A DNA stretch of 25,440 bases. It comes from JBBQTQ01 sp038213135 (GTDB taxonomy: Bacteria > Actinomycetota > Thermoleophilia > Gaiellales > Gaiellaceae). The stretch spans positions 1-25,440 of the forward strand of contig JBBQTQ010000036.1 in the NCBI GenBank assembly GCA_038213135.1. The letters run 5' to 3'. Within the stretch, counting starts at the first letter, position 1, and each line of letters opens with the position of its first letter. A program made the position numbers and the translations under genes. Shown in pieces: positions 1 through 6,844 of the stretch. The notes beneath the pieces are model-generated. The model did not search any database and had not been told where the DNA came from. It saw nothing but the letters and a program-made list of their open reading frames with translations.

Positions 1-43
1 AACGGCCAGCCAATCCGAGCTTGGCGTTACGGTGAAGCTCCAT
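1..43 (-). CDS. IS481-family transposase, N-terminal fragment cut by the window edge
   Basis: Fourteen codons are visible, reading MELHRNAKLGLAGR. This matches the typical N-terminus of IS481-family transposases (M-x-L-H-x-N-A-x-L), where the first helix of a helix-turn-helix DNA-binding region begins; the DDE catalytic domain would lie beyond the window. A good Shine-Dalgarno sequence, GGAGG, sits about 8 nt before the ATG on the minus strand. Family assignment rests on this short match alone, so it is reasonable but not proven. The SD and ATG lie inside a long inverted repeat described separately. Confidence 0.6.
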   Translation of the reverse strand, partial: MELHRNAKLGLAGR

Positions 44-106
44 CCGGGTCCCTCCTTCGAGACGGTGAGTCGTGGCAGACCCACAGCCTCGAAGGAGGCC
101 CGGATG
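41..106 (-). repeat. Inverted repeat sequestering the transposase SD and start codon
   Basis: Positions 41-61 and 88-106 are inverted copies that pair over 19 bp with a single 2-nt bulge and a 26-nt loop. In the minus-strand transcript the 3' arm contains both the GGAGG ribosome binding site and the AUG of the transposase. The folded RNA would therefore hide translation initiation. Such hairpins are known in insertion sequences as protection against read-through transcription from flanking genes; that role here is inference. Confidence 0.6.
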
Positions 107-142
107 TCCTTCAGCCGTTCACAACGTGTGTAGGCGCGTCAC

Positions 143-220
143 CTAGCCGCAGCCGGCGAGCATGATCAGCGCTGCGCCGAGGAGCAACGAGGCCGGAAGC
201 ATGGGCCGGAAACGGGTCAT
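143..220 (-). pseudogene. Truncated lipoprotein gene: signal peptide and lipobox only
   Basis: An ATG at 220 opens a 25-residue reading frame: a basic start (MTRFR), a hydrophobic stretch, then LAGC, a typical lipobox whose cysteine would be lipidated, then Gly and a TAG stop. A lipoprotein signal peptide with no mature domain makes no sense as a finished gene. The stop coincides with the CTAG at the presumed border of the IS481-type element. The simplest reading is that the element inserted just after the lipobox codon and cut the gene off. An accidental small ORF is possible, but a complete tripartite lipoprotein signal by chance is unlikely. Confidence 0.5.
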
Positions 221-261
221 GTGAGGTCCTACGAGCCGCCAGCGAGACCGGTTGCTCTTGC

Positions 262-267
262 TACCAT
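262..267 (+). promoter_or_regulatory. Possible -10 box (TACCAT) for the rplM operon
   Basis: TACCAT fits the actinobacterial -10 pattern TANNNT. A start about 7 nt downstream would place the mRNA 5' end at about 274-275, at the first base of the hairpin at 275-295. No convincing -35 box is seen 16-18 nt upstream. Confidence 0.35.
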
Positions 268-274
268 CCCCGTT

Positions 275-300
275 CGGCGGACGCCTTGTCCGCCGCTTTT
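275..300 (+). promoter_or_regulatory. Leader hairpin followed by CTTTT just before rplM
   Basis: CGGCGGAC (275-282) and GTCCGCCG (288-295) form a perfect 8-bp stem with a 5-nt loop, followed by CTTTT (296-300) and the rplM ATG only 8 nt later. The shape is that of a small intrinsic terminator or attenuator, or a 5'-end hairpin controlling initiation. No Shine-Dalgarno sequence is visible between it and the start. Autoregulatory L13 leaders are known in other phyla, but this one resembles none that I can name. Confidence 0.45.
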
Positions 301-308
301 ACGTGAGC

Positions 309-755
309 ATGCTCAAGACCCAGAGAACCTGGACCGCGAAGCCGGGCGAGATCGAGCGCCGCTGGTTTCTCGTCGACGCCGAGGGCAAGACCCTGGGCCG
401 TCTTGCGACGCAGATCGCCGACACGCTGCGCGGGAAGAACAAGCCGCAGTACACGCCGCATGTCGACACGGGCGACTTCGTGATCGTCGTCAACGCGGAG
501 AAGATCGCCGTCACGGGCAAGAAGCTCGACGAGAAGATCTACTACCGCCACTCCGGCTATCCGGGCGGCCTGCGGCAGCGGACGCTGCGCGAGCAGCTCG
601 ACCGCCGGCCGACCGAGGTGATCCGGAAAGCCGTGAAGGGGATGCTTCCGCGCAACCGGCTCAGCCGCGCGCAGATCACGAAGCTGAAGGTCTACGCCGG
701 CCCGGAGCACCCGCACGTCGCGCAGGCGCCCCAGCCGCTCGAGGATTCGCGCTGA
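309..755 (+). CDS. rplM: 50S ribosomal protein L13
   Basis: This is an early-assembly large-subunit protein binding 23S rRNA. The 148-residue product is close to the usual 142-147. It begins MLKTQRTW and carries the L13 core, including the GRLATQIADTLRGK region, and the C-terminal signature KVYAGPEHPHVAQ. I chose the ATG at 309 because the family starts there; an in-frame GTG at 303 adds two residues and cannot be excluded, while a longer in-frame start at 252 would put leader sequence into the protein. Its TGA overlaps the ATG of rpsI (TGATG), so the two are translationally coupled, as in the universal rplM-rpsI operon. A hairpin immediately upstream may regulate it. Confidence 0.97.
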   Translation: MLKTQRTWTAKPGEIERRWFLVDAEGKTLGRLATQIADTLRGKNKPQYTPHVDTGDFVIVVNAEKIAVTGKKLDEKIYYRHSGYPGGLRQRTLREQLDRRPTEVIRKAVKGMLPRNRLSRAQITKLKVYAGPEHPHVAQAPQPLEDSR

Positions 756-1150
756 TGGCCGTCGCCGCTCAGTACCGTGGCACCGGGAAGCGCAAGACTT
801 CGGTTGCCCGCGTGATCCTGCGGCCGGGCGACGGCAGCTGGTGGATCAACGGCCGCACGCTCGACAGCTACTTCCCGCGCCTGACGCACCGCGTAATGGT
901 CGAAGCGCCCTTGAGCGTGGCCGGAGTCGCGGGAACCTTCGACGTGCGTGTGCGCGTGCACGGCGGAGGCCCGGGCGGACAGGCAGGTGCCGTCCGTCAT
1001 GGGATCGCCCGCGCGCTCGTCGAGGCCGATCCCGAGTTGCGCGTGCCGTTGAAGCGCGAAGGCTTCCTCGCCCGCGACTCGCGGGTCGTGGAGCGCAAGA
1101 AGGCCGGCCTCCACAAGGCCCGCAAGGCTCCGCAGTTCAGTAAGAGATAA
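755..1150 (+). CDS. rpsI: 30S ribosomal protein S9
   Basis: S9 is a small-subunit head protein whose basic C-terminal tail reaches the P-site tRNA. The 131-residue product has the family start (YRGTGKRKTSVARV), the central signature GGGPGGQAGAVRHGIARAL and the conserved basic tail ending in QFSKR. Length and both ends match the family. Its ATG overlaps the rplM stop by one base and it has no separate ribosome binding site, so it depends on coupling to rplM. Its TAA stop forms the first half of the likely -10 box of glmM. Confidence 0.97.
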   Translation: MAVAAQYRGTGKRKTSVARVILRPGDGSWWINGRTLDSYFPRLTHRVMVEAPLSVAGVAGTFDVRVRVHGGGPGGQAGAVRHGIARALVEADPELRVPLKREGFLARDSRVVERKKAGLHKARKAPQFSKR

Positions 1151-1153
1151 CGT
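1148..1153 (+). promoter_or_regulatory. Likely -10 box (TAACGT) for leaderless glmM, overlapping the rpsI stop
   Basis: TAACGT is made of the rpsI stop codon TAA plus CGT. It lies 7 nt before the GTG of glmM, the spacing that places the transcription start on the start codon. No Shine-Dalgarno sequence precedes the GTG. Confidence 0.45.
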
Positions 1154-1160
1154 CGCGCGC

Positions 1161-2429
1161 GTGGCGCGCAAACACTTTGGTACAGACGGCGTCCGTGGAG
1201 TCGTCGGCGAGGACCTGACGCCCGCACTCGTGGAGCGCCTCGGCCGCGCCGCGACGCTCTGGGCGGGTGCGGAGGCGGTCTTCATCGGGCGCGACACCCG
1301 CGCGTCGGGCCGGGATCTCGAGGCGGCATTCGCGTCGGGGGTCGCCTCCGTCGGCGCGAACGCCGTCCTCGGCGGCGTGCTGCCCACGCCTGCGGTTGCG
1401 TTGCTCGCGCTCGACCTCGGCGCGGTCATCTCGGCCTCGCACAATCCGCCCGAGTACAACGGCGTCAAGCTCTTCGACCGCCACGGGCGCAAGCTGACAG
1501 ATGCTGCGGAGGAAGAGATCGAGGCGCTCCTGGGGGAGCCGCCGCGCAACCCGGAGAACGGGCGGATCGACAATCTCGAGGTCGCGACGGACAGCTATCT
1601 CACGCACATCGTCGACCGCTTCGGCTGCGACCTGCGCGGGTTCAAGATCGGCGTCGACTGCGCGAACGGCGCCTACTCGAAGATCGCCCCGAAGGCCTTC
1701 GAGCGGCTCGGCGCCGCGGTGACCTCGATCGGCGACAGGCCCGACGGGCACAACATCAACGTCGGCTGCGGTGCGACCGACCTTCGCGCGCTTCAGCAGA
1801 CGGTCCGCGACGGCGGCCTCGACCTCGGCATCGCCTTCGACGGCGACGGCGACCGGATGCTTGCAGTCGACGAGCGAGGCGAGAGCGTCGACGGCGACCA
1901 GATCCTGGCGGTCCTCGCCCTTCACCTCGGTGTCGAGCTCGTCGCGGTCACCCAGATGACGAACCTCGGCTTCCACCAGCTGATGCAGGAACACGGAATC
2001 CGCGTGGTCACGACCGAGGTCGGCGACCGCTACGTGATCGAGGCACTGCAGAACGAGCAGGGCGTCCTCGGCGGCGAGCAGTCGGGGCATGTCATCTACC
2101 TGGACGGGCACGTCACCGGCGACGGGCTTGCGGCCGGCCTCCTGCTTTGCGGGGCCTTGGGGGGCAGACCGCTCTCGGAAGCTGCCGCCGCGATGCCTCG
2201 CTTGCCACAGGCGAAGGAGAACGTCCCGGTCGGAGCGAAGGCGATCCCCGCTGCCGTGCGTCAGGAGGTCGACCGGGTCAATACCGAGCTGAACGGCAAG
2301 GGTCGCGTGCTCGTCCGGCCATCGGGCACCGAGCCCGTGGTCAGGGTGCTCGCGGAGGCCCAGGACGAAAGGGAAGCGGCCGAGCTCTGTGGTACCATCG
2401 CGGCGCTCGTAGCACGAGAGCTCGGCTGA
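1161..2429 (+). CDS. glmM: Phosphoglucosamine mutase
   Basis: The enzyme converts glucosamine-6-phosphate to glucosamine-1-phosphate on the way to UDP-GlcNAc for peptidoglycan. The 422-residue product has the four-domain alpha-D-phosphohexomutase layout: FGTDGVRG at the N-terminus, the active-site loop SASHNP with phosphoserine Ser93, the Mg-binding loop DGDGDR, the sugar-binding loop GEQSGH and the C-terminal phosphate-binding loop RPSGTEP. It is slightly shorter than the usual ~445. The GTG start gives MARKHFGTDGVRG, as expected for the family. It follows rpsI by 10 bp and precedes glmS, whose product supplies its substrate. A hairpin after its stop suggests that glmS may be transcribed partly on its own. 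Confidence 0.97.
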   Translation: MARKHFGTDGVRGVVGEDLTPALVERLGRAATLWAGAEAVFIGRDTRASGRDLEAAFASGVASVGANAVLGGVLPTPAVALLALDLGAVISASHNPPEYNGVKLFDRHGRKLTDAAEEEIEALLGEPPRNPENGRIDNLEVATDSYLTHIVDRFGCDLRGFKIGVDCANGAYSKIAPKAFERLGAAVTSIGDRPDGHNINVGCGATDLRALQQTVRDGGLDLGIAFDGDGDRMLAVDERGESVDGDQILAVLALHLGVELVAVTQMTNLGFHQLMQEHGIRVVTTEVGDRYVIEALQNEQGVLGGEQSGHVIYLDGHVTGDGLAAGLLLCGALGGRPLSEAAAAMPRLPQAKENVPVGAKAIPAAVRQEVDRVNTELNGKGRVLVRPSGTEPVVRVLAEAQDEREAAELCGTIAALVARELG

Positions 2430-2457
2430 CCGTTTCCGACGCCGGAACGGTTATATA
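2430..2457 (+). terminator. Small hairpin after glmM followed by TTATATA
   Basis: CCGTTTCCG (2430-2438) pairs with CGGAACGG (2443-2450) over 8 bp with one bulged T and a 4-nt loop, directly after the glmM stop, then TTATATA. The T-run is weak, so this may only be partial termination. The TATATA at 2452-2457 could also serve as a -10 for glmS, with a leader of roughly 50 nt. The glmS gene itself has a GAGGA at 2498-2502. The 84-bp gap is too short for a glmS ribozyme. Confidence 0.35.
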
Positions 2458-2513
2458 GCCGGGCTCGCGTCGTTTCAGGGCCGGTTTACGCAGGAACGAG
2501 GACTCTCAAGAAC

Positions 2514-4340
2514 ATGTGCGGGATCATCGGATACGTCGGCGGCCGCGCCGCCAAGCCGCTCCTCCTGCGGGGGTTACAGCGACTGGAGTACCGCGGCTAC
2601 GACTCGGCGGGGATCGCCCTCCGCGAAGACGACCGGCTCGACTACGTCCGCGCGGTCGGCAACCTGGCCAATCTCGTCGAGGCGGCCGGTCCGAACGGGT
2701 CAGAGGTCTGCCACGGCCTCGGCCATACGCGCTGGGCCACCCACGGAGCGGTGAACATGCAGAACGCCCATCCGCTGACGGGCTGCGACGACGACAAGCT
2801 CGCGATCGTCCTCAACGGCATCGTCGAGAACTACCGCGAGTTGCGGGCGACGCTGCAGACCGAGGGCCATGAGTTCAGCTCCGAGACCGATGCCGAGGTC
2901 GTCGTTCACCTGCTCGAGCGCGCGTACGCCGGTGATCTCGCCGAGGCGGTCCGGCTCGTCTACGCCGAGCTCGAGGGCCACTTCTCGTTCGTCGCGATTC
3001 ACCACGACCACCCCGACGAGCTCGTGGGGGTTCGCTGCCAGACGCCGCTCGTCGTCGGCGTGGGCGAAGGCGAGATGTTCCTCGCCTCCTCGATCGCCGC
3101 CTTCCTGCGGGAAACACGGCGAGTGCAGTTCCTCGAGGACGGTGACGTCGTTTCGATCCGTCCGGCCGGATCCACCTTCCGCCGGCCCGACGGCACCGCC
3201 TTCGAGCCGGACGTCGTCGAGGTGGACTGGGACGACGAGAGCGCCGAGAAGGGCGGCTACGAGACCTTCATGCTCAAGGAGATCTACGAGCAGCCCGAGG
3301 CAGTGCGCGAGACGATCGGCGACCGCGTCCGCGGGCACGACCTCATCCTCGAGGGCCTCGGCCTCGACGAGACACAGATCCAGAACCTGCGCCGGATCGT
3401 GATCGTCGCCGCCGGTACCGCCTATCACGCGGGCGTCGTCGGGCGGTACGTAATCGAGGAGTGGGCGCGTGTGCCGGTGGAGCCGGACATCGCGAGCGAG
3501 TGGATCTACCGCAACCCGGTGCTCTCCAAGGACACGCTGGTGATCGGGATCTCGCAGTCGGGCGAGACACGCGACACGGTCAACGCGATGAAGCTCGCGC
3601 GGGGGCGCGGCGCCCGCACGCTCGCGATCACGAACCTGATGGGGACGCAGATCACACGCGAGGTCGACTCGGTGCTCTACACGCGCTGCGGGCTGGAGGT
3701 CGGAGTCGCTGCCACGAAGACCTTCATCGCCCAGGTCAGCCTCTTCTACCTCCTCGCATTGAAGCTGGCGGAGATCCGCAAGACGATCCCCCAGAACGAG
3801 ATCGAGTTCATCCTTGACCAGGTTCACGAGCTGCCGGAGAAGATCGCCGAGTTCCTCGACGGCAGCCACCCGATCGACGAGATCGCTCAGCGCTTTTACG
3901 ACAAGGCCTTCTTCCTCTACCTCGGCCGCCACATCGGCCTGCCGGTCGCGCTCGAGGGTGCGCTGAAGCTGAAGGAGATCTCTTACATCCCGACGGAGGC
4001 CTACTCGGCCGGTGAGATGAAGCACGGGCCGATCGCGCTGCTCGAGCAGGGGACGCCCGTCGTCGTCGTGGCGACGAACATCCACGTGTACGACAAGATC
4101 GTCTCCAACATCTCGGAGACACGAGCGCGCGGCGCGCACGTGATCGCAATCGCGACCGACGGGAACGAGGACATCCAGCACCACGCCGACGACGTGATCT
4201 ACGTGCCGCGGACCTCGGCCTTCCTCCAAGCGGCGCTCGCCGTCGTGCCGCTGCAGTTGCTCGCCTACAAGATCGCGCGGCTGCGCGGCCTCAACGTCGA
4301 CCAGCCGCGTAACCTCGCCAAGACGGTCACTGTCGAGTAG
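2514..4340 (+). CDS. glmS: Glutamine-fructose-6-phosphate aminotransferase (isomerizing)
   Basis: GlmS makes glucosamine-6-phosphate from fructose-6-phosphate and glutamine, the first step of amino-sugar synthesis. The 608-residue product equals the family length. It starts MCGIIGYVG, so removal of Met exposes the nucleophilic Cys of the class-II glutaminase domain (about 1-220, with YRGYDSAGIA and the NGIVENYRELR segment). Two SIS sugar-isomerase domains follow (about 285-425 and 455-595), with GISQSGETRDT and the C-terminal LAKTVTVE, which contributes to the active site and glutamine channel. A GAGGA sequence 11 nt before the ATG is a plausible ribosome binding site. A strong hairpin ends the unit. 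Confidence 0.97.
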   Translation: MCGIIGYVGGRAAKPLLLRGLQRLEYRGYDSAGIALREDDRLDYVRAVGNLANLVEAAGPNGSEVCHGLGHTRWATHGAVNMQNAHPLTGCDDDKLAIVLNGIVENYRELRATLQTEGHEFSSETDAEVVVHLLERAYAGDLAEAVRLVYAELEGHFSFVAIHHDHPDELVGVRCQTPLVVGVGEGEMFLASSIAAFLRETRRVQFLEDGDVVSIRPAGSTFRRPDGTAFEPDVVEVDWDDESAEKGGYETFMLKEIYEQPEAVRETIGDRVRGHDLILEGLGLDETQIQNLRRIVIVAAGTAYHAGVVGRYVIEEWARVPVEPDIASEWIYRNPVLSKDTLVIGISQSGETRDTVNAMKLARGRGARTLAITNLMGTQITREVDSVLYTRCGLEVGVAATKTFIAQVSLFYLLALKLAEIRKTIPQNEIEFILDQVHELPEKIAEFLDGSHPIDEIAQRFYDKAFFLYLGRHIGLPVALEGALKLKEISYIPTEAYSAGEMKHGPIALLEQGTPVVVVATNIHVYDKIVSNISETRARGAHVIAIATDGNEDIQHHADDVIYVPRTSAFLQAALAVVPLQLLAYKIARLRGLNVDQPRNLAKTVTVE

Positions 4341-4360
4341 GTCCTAGGGCGCGCAGGGCC

Positions 4361-4393
4361 GAGGGACAGGCTTGGTGCGTAGGCCTGTCCCTC
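4361..4393. terminator. Bidirectional terminator between convergent glmS and tlpA-like genes
   Basis: Positions 4361-4371 and 4383-4393 form a perfect 11-bp inverted repeat (GAGGGACAGGC and its complement) around an 11-nt loop. It lies between the 3' ends of two convergent genes. There is no strong T-run, as is common in high-GC actinobacteria, so termination by the hairpin alone is inference. A dispersed palindromic repeat is the alternative. Confidence 0.6.
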
Positions 4394-4409
4394 ACACCAC
4401 GTCGTTGGT

Positions 4410-4889
4410 CTATCCGCGGGTCGCCCTGGCAGTGGCCCAGCCGAGCTCGAGCTGCTGTAGCGTCGCGCTGCCGGTGACGCCGCTGACGATCCGGTGGGAA
4501 CTGTCCAGGAAGAAGGTCGTCGGTAGGCCGATCACGCTCAGCTTCGCGGAGTAGCCGCCGTTCGGGTCGAAGATGCTCGGGAAACGGAGGCCGTATTCCT
4601 GCTCGTAGGCCTTGGCGCCGGTCTTCGAGTCCTGCGTGTCGACGCCGAGCACGACGGCGCTCGGGTGACGCTGGATGAACGTCGCGTAGTCCCCGGCCTC
4701 CTGCTGACAGCCGCCGCACCACGAGGCCCAGAAGTTGACGATCACCGGCTTGCCGCGGTACGCAGCGAGACTGACGTGCTTGCCGGTCACCGGGTCGACG
4801 CCCGACATCGGCGGCGCGGGGAAGCCCGCGGCGAACGCCGTCGCGGCCGCGAGGGCGACAGTCGCGGCGATGGCGAGTAGGAGCTTCAC
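4410..4889 (-). CDS. Secreted TlpA-like thioredoxin-fold oxidoreductase
   Basis: This 159-residue protein has an N-terminal hydrophobic signal or anchor (about residues 1-21) and a TlpA/AlkyI-hydroperoxide-type thioredoxin fold. The active site NFWASWCGGC carries Cys58 and Cys61, with cis-Pro123 in GLPTTFF. It would act outside the membrane in thiol-disulfide exchange, for example cytochrome c maturation or redox repair. The usual TlpA CxPC has become CGGC, which should shift its redox potential. The GTG start at 4889 is supported by a TACAAT box 6 nt upstream and by the signal peptide. It lies 21 bp downstream of the secreted glycosidase on the same strand, but with its own likely promoter. 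Confidence 0.85.
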   Translation of the reverse strand: MKLLLAIAATVALAAATAFAAGFPAPPMSGVDPVTGKHVSLAAYRGKPVIVNFWASWCGGCQQEAGDYATFIQRHPSAVVLGVDTQDSKTGAKAYEQEYGLRFPSIFDPNGGYSAKLSVIGLPTTFFLDSSHRIVSGVTGSATLQQLELGWATARATRG

Positions 4890-4895
4890 GCCGTG

Positions 4896-4901
4896 ATTGT
4901 A
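4896..4901 (-). promoter_or_regulatory. Likely -10 box (TACAAT) for a leaderless tlpA-like gene
   Basis: On the minus strand TACAAT ends 6 nt before the GTG start. It is a near-consensus -10 placed so that transcription would begin at the start codon. No Shine-Dalgarno sequence is present. Confidence 0.5.
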
Positions 4902-4910
4902 GTTCGCGCG

Positions 4911-6347
4911 CTACTGGACGACGATCGTCGCCGTTCGCGGCAGGAAGTTCCCGTGTGGGTCCTGCAGGGTAAAAGTGACGAAGTAGGTCTTGCCCACCTT
5001 TGCGTTCGTCAACGGGACCGGCAGGCTCACGAATCCGTCGATCCCCACGGACGATTGCGTCTGGGTGACTCCGACGATGTTGGACGGCGTCAGGTCGGTT
5101 GTGCTCCCGTAGACGCGGGTCGTCGCGTTGACCGGGTCGCCGATGCCCACCAGGCCCGCGAACTCGAGCACGGGGATCTTCACCGTCGGATTGCTCGTCC
5201 CAGGCTTGACGGTGAAGATCGGACTGCGCGCGTCGACCAGCTGGGCGAGGCTCGAGAACTGGTTTGCAGACGGCTTCTCGCCGCTGCTCCGGTAGAGGAT
5301 CCCGCTCTGCCAGGTGCTCGTCGGATCGTCGCGCAGGATGAACCAGATGAACATGGTCACGCGCGGGTCCTTCTGGGCGTAGGTCACAGCCTGCTGCATG
5401 TACTGCGCCTGCGTCGAGGGCGACACCCCGCCCGGCTGGTCGGGCGTCGTCTGGTAGCCGTACTCCGTGATCCAGATCGGCGTGTTCTTGCGATGGAACC
5501 AGGTGTCGAGCGCCTTCTCGAAGCGCGGCAGCGCTACGAGGGTGACGCTCGGCCACTTCACCTTTCCGAGTGGCGGCTGCCTGAGGGTGATCGGGTACGG
5601 ATGCTGTGACCAGGCGTCGAAGCGCAGCGCGGGCTTGACGGTCGAGAGGAGCTCGGCGAACTTGCCCGGTGACTCGGTCTCGGCGAGACCAGGGCGGTTC
5701 AAGGCCCGGTCGCGGCCGCGCGCCGAAGTCTCGCCGATACCGACGAGCGCGAGCGGATTCCCGGCCTTGATCCCGGCGTACGCCGCCCGGTACATCTTCG
5801 CGTAGAGGAAGGGCGCAACCGGCTTGCCCTTCGCGTCGAACTGCGGCGAGAGGAATCCGCCCAGGTTCGATTCGTTCCAGACGGTGAAGTAGTGGACGAA
5901 GGGCAGCCCTGGGTTGTGTCCGTTGTAACGGGTCGCCACGGCCCGCGCGAAGTTCTGCAGGTCGGCCATCTTCGTCGGCGCGAAGTTCTGAGTCTTGCCG
6001 CCGTTGGCCCACACCGGGGTGCTCCAGATCGTCAGCATCACTTCGATTCCCCGCTTGACGGAGTTGCGGACGAACTCGTCGAGATCGTCGAACTTGTAGG
6101 CCGGGTCGAACGGGTTGGCGGCGTTTCCGGGCTTGGTCGGTGCGATCTTCGACCAGTAGACGGTCGTCCGGACGATGGTCGTGCCTTCGGCTTTGGCGCG
6201 GTCGAACATCGTCGTCCGGTCGGCGCGCCAGCGAAGGCTCGGGTCGTCCTGGAAGCCGAAGAGCATCCGGGCCGATGCCGTCGCGGTCGCGACGGGAATG
6301 GCGATTGCAAAAAGTGAGCAGGCGAAGAGCAGGTATCGCAGGCGCAT
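4911..6347 (-). CDS. Secreted clan GH-A glycoside hydrolase with C-terminal Ig-like domain
   Basis: The 478-residue protein has an N-terminal signal peptide (about 1-26) and a TIM-barrel glycosidase domain (about 29-380). The clan GH-A acid/base is visible as Glu159 in YFTVWNES and the nucleophile as Glu295 in PIWITEYGY; both are at the ends of the expected strands 4 and 7. It most resembles GH5/GH39-type cellulase or xylosidase folds, but the substrate cannot be told from sequence alone. Residues about 385-478 look like an all-beta domain, probably Ig-like, ending in RTATIVVQ. A Shine-Dalgarno AAGGAG lies about 10 nt before the ATG, unlike the leaderless neighbours. Expected location is extracellular or cell-surface. 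Confidence 0.85.
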   Translation of the reverse strand: MRLRYLLFACSLFAIAIPVATATASARMLFGFQDDPSLRWRADRTTMFDRAKAEGTTIVRTTVYWSKIAPTKPGNAANPFDPAYKFDDLDEFVRNSVKRGIEVMLTIWSTPVWANGGKTQNFAPTKMADLQNFARAVATRYNGHNPGLPFVHYFTVWNESNLGGFLSPQFDAKGKPVAPFLYAKMYRAAYAGIKAGNPLALVGIGETSARGRDRALNRPGLAETESPGKFAELLSTVKPALRFDAWSQHPYPITLRQPPLGKVKWPSVTLVALPRFEKALDTWFHRKNTPIWITEYGYQTTPDQPGGVSPSTQAQYMQQAVTYAQKDPRVTMFIWFILRDDPTSTWQSGILYRSSGEKPSANQFSSLAQLVDARSPIFTVKPGTSNPTVKIPVLEFAGLVGIGDPVNATTRVYGSTTDLTPSNIVGVTQTQSSVGIDGFVSLPVPLTNAKVGKTYFVTFTLQDPHGNFLPRTATIVVQ

Positions 6348-6436
6348 CAGAGATTGGCTCCTTCGTCCGAACTGGGCAAGGCTCGTAGGCAGGGTAGCGT
6401 GCCCGCGCCTGACGTCGTCGATTCCTAACGAAGCCT

Positions 6437-6844
6437 TTACTCGGGAGGTCGGCGCAGGCGCTTCGTTTCACCTCGCCGCCGCTTCTCCTCGAGCCGGCGT
6501 TGCTTCGCGGCGGCCGCGGGAGCCGTGGGGCGACGCATGCGGGGCACGCGCAGCGCCTCCCTGAGTGTCTCGACGAGCCGTTCGACGGCCAGCTCGCGGT
6601 TGCGCCACTGACTGCGCTCGTCCTGGGCGATCGCACGGATGACCGGGCCGGCCTTTGCCAGCACGCGCCGCTTCTGGGCCGGTGTCAGCGCCCGGGAGGC
6701 CTCGACGTCGAAGAGCGCCTCGACGCGTGTCTCCGTCTTCTGGGCGTGCTGGCCGCCTGGGCCGCTCGAACGGGAGAAGCGGAGCTCGATCTCGGCGCGC
6801 GGCAGCACGACCGAGCGCGTGACCCGAATAGACTCGGCGTCCAT
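6437..6844 (-). CDS. arfB: Alternative ribosome-rescue factor ArfB (peptidyl-tRNA hydrolase)
   Basis: ArfB frees ribosomes stalled on mRNAs lacking a stop codon by hydrolysing peptidyl-tRNA. The 135-residue product has the release-factor catalytic domain with the GGQ motif at residues 30-32 (RSSGPGGQHAQKTETRVE) and a strongly basic C-terminal tail (KRRRGETKRLRRPPE), which in ArfB inserts into the empty mRNA channel. Lack of a codon-recognition domain separates it from RF1/RF2. The start is at 6844, with AGGAG about 10 nt upstream; an ATG at 6853 adds three residues but leaves the AGGAG too close. Longer in-frame starts run into the divergent gene. Its ATG overlaps the ATG of the HAD gene on the other strand. 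Confidence 0.92.
   Translation of the reverse strand: MDAESIRVTRSVVLPRAEIELRFSRSSGPGGQHAQKTETRVEALFDVEASRALTPAQKRRVLAKAGPVIRAIAQDERSQWRNRELAVERLVETLREALRVPRMRRPTAPAAAAKQRRLEEKRRRGETKRLRRPPE
6829..6834 (+). promoter_or_regulatory. Likely -10 box (TAGACT) for the HAD-acpS-nnr-alr-cca operon
   Basis: TAGACT lies 8 nt before the ATG at 6843, inside the 5' coding end of arfB on the opposite strand. The same hexamer at the same spacing precedes fabI (18014). This would give a leaderless transcript. No clear -35 element is seen. Confidence 0.5.

Larger units (their letters stand above)
1..142 (-). mobile_element. Left end of an IS481-family insertion sequence (partial)
   Basis: The element is called from the transposase start at 43-1 on the minus strand and continues beyond the window. 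Its outer boundary is not certain. A CTAG at 143-146 lies at the junction with a truncated lipoprotein gene, and IS481 of Bordetella is known to insert at NCTAGN, so the element probably begins at about 141 and reads TGACGCGCC inward on the minus strand. A TGT-type end further in, near 120-130, is the alternative. The second end and the second target copy lie outside the window, so the terminal repeats cannot be checked here. Confidence 0.6.

Noticed and set aside
221..1150. 309-residue frame covering rplM and rpsI
   Set aside because: Only its last 131 residues are S9; the rest is out-of-frame rplM rich in Arg, Ala and Asp. The real rpsI start is the ATG at 755 overlapping the rplM stop.
2430..2513. 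glmS ribozyme upstream of glmS
   Set aside because: The gap is only 84 bp, too short for the ribozyme core, and shows none of its recognisable pairing beyond one small hairpin; the ribozyme is mainly a Firmicutes feature.
4410..4889. TlpA-like protein as another selenoprotein
   Set aside because: Its active site is an ordinary CGGC with both cysteines encoded by TGC codons, with no in-frame TGA.
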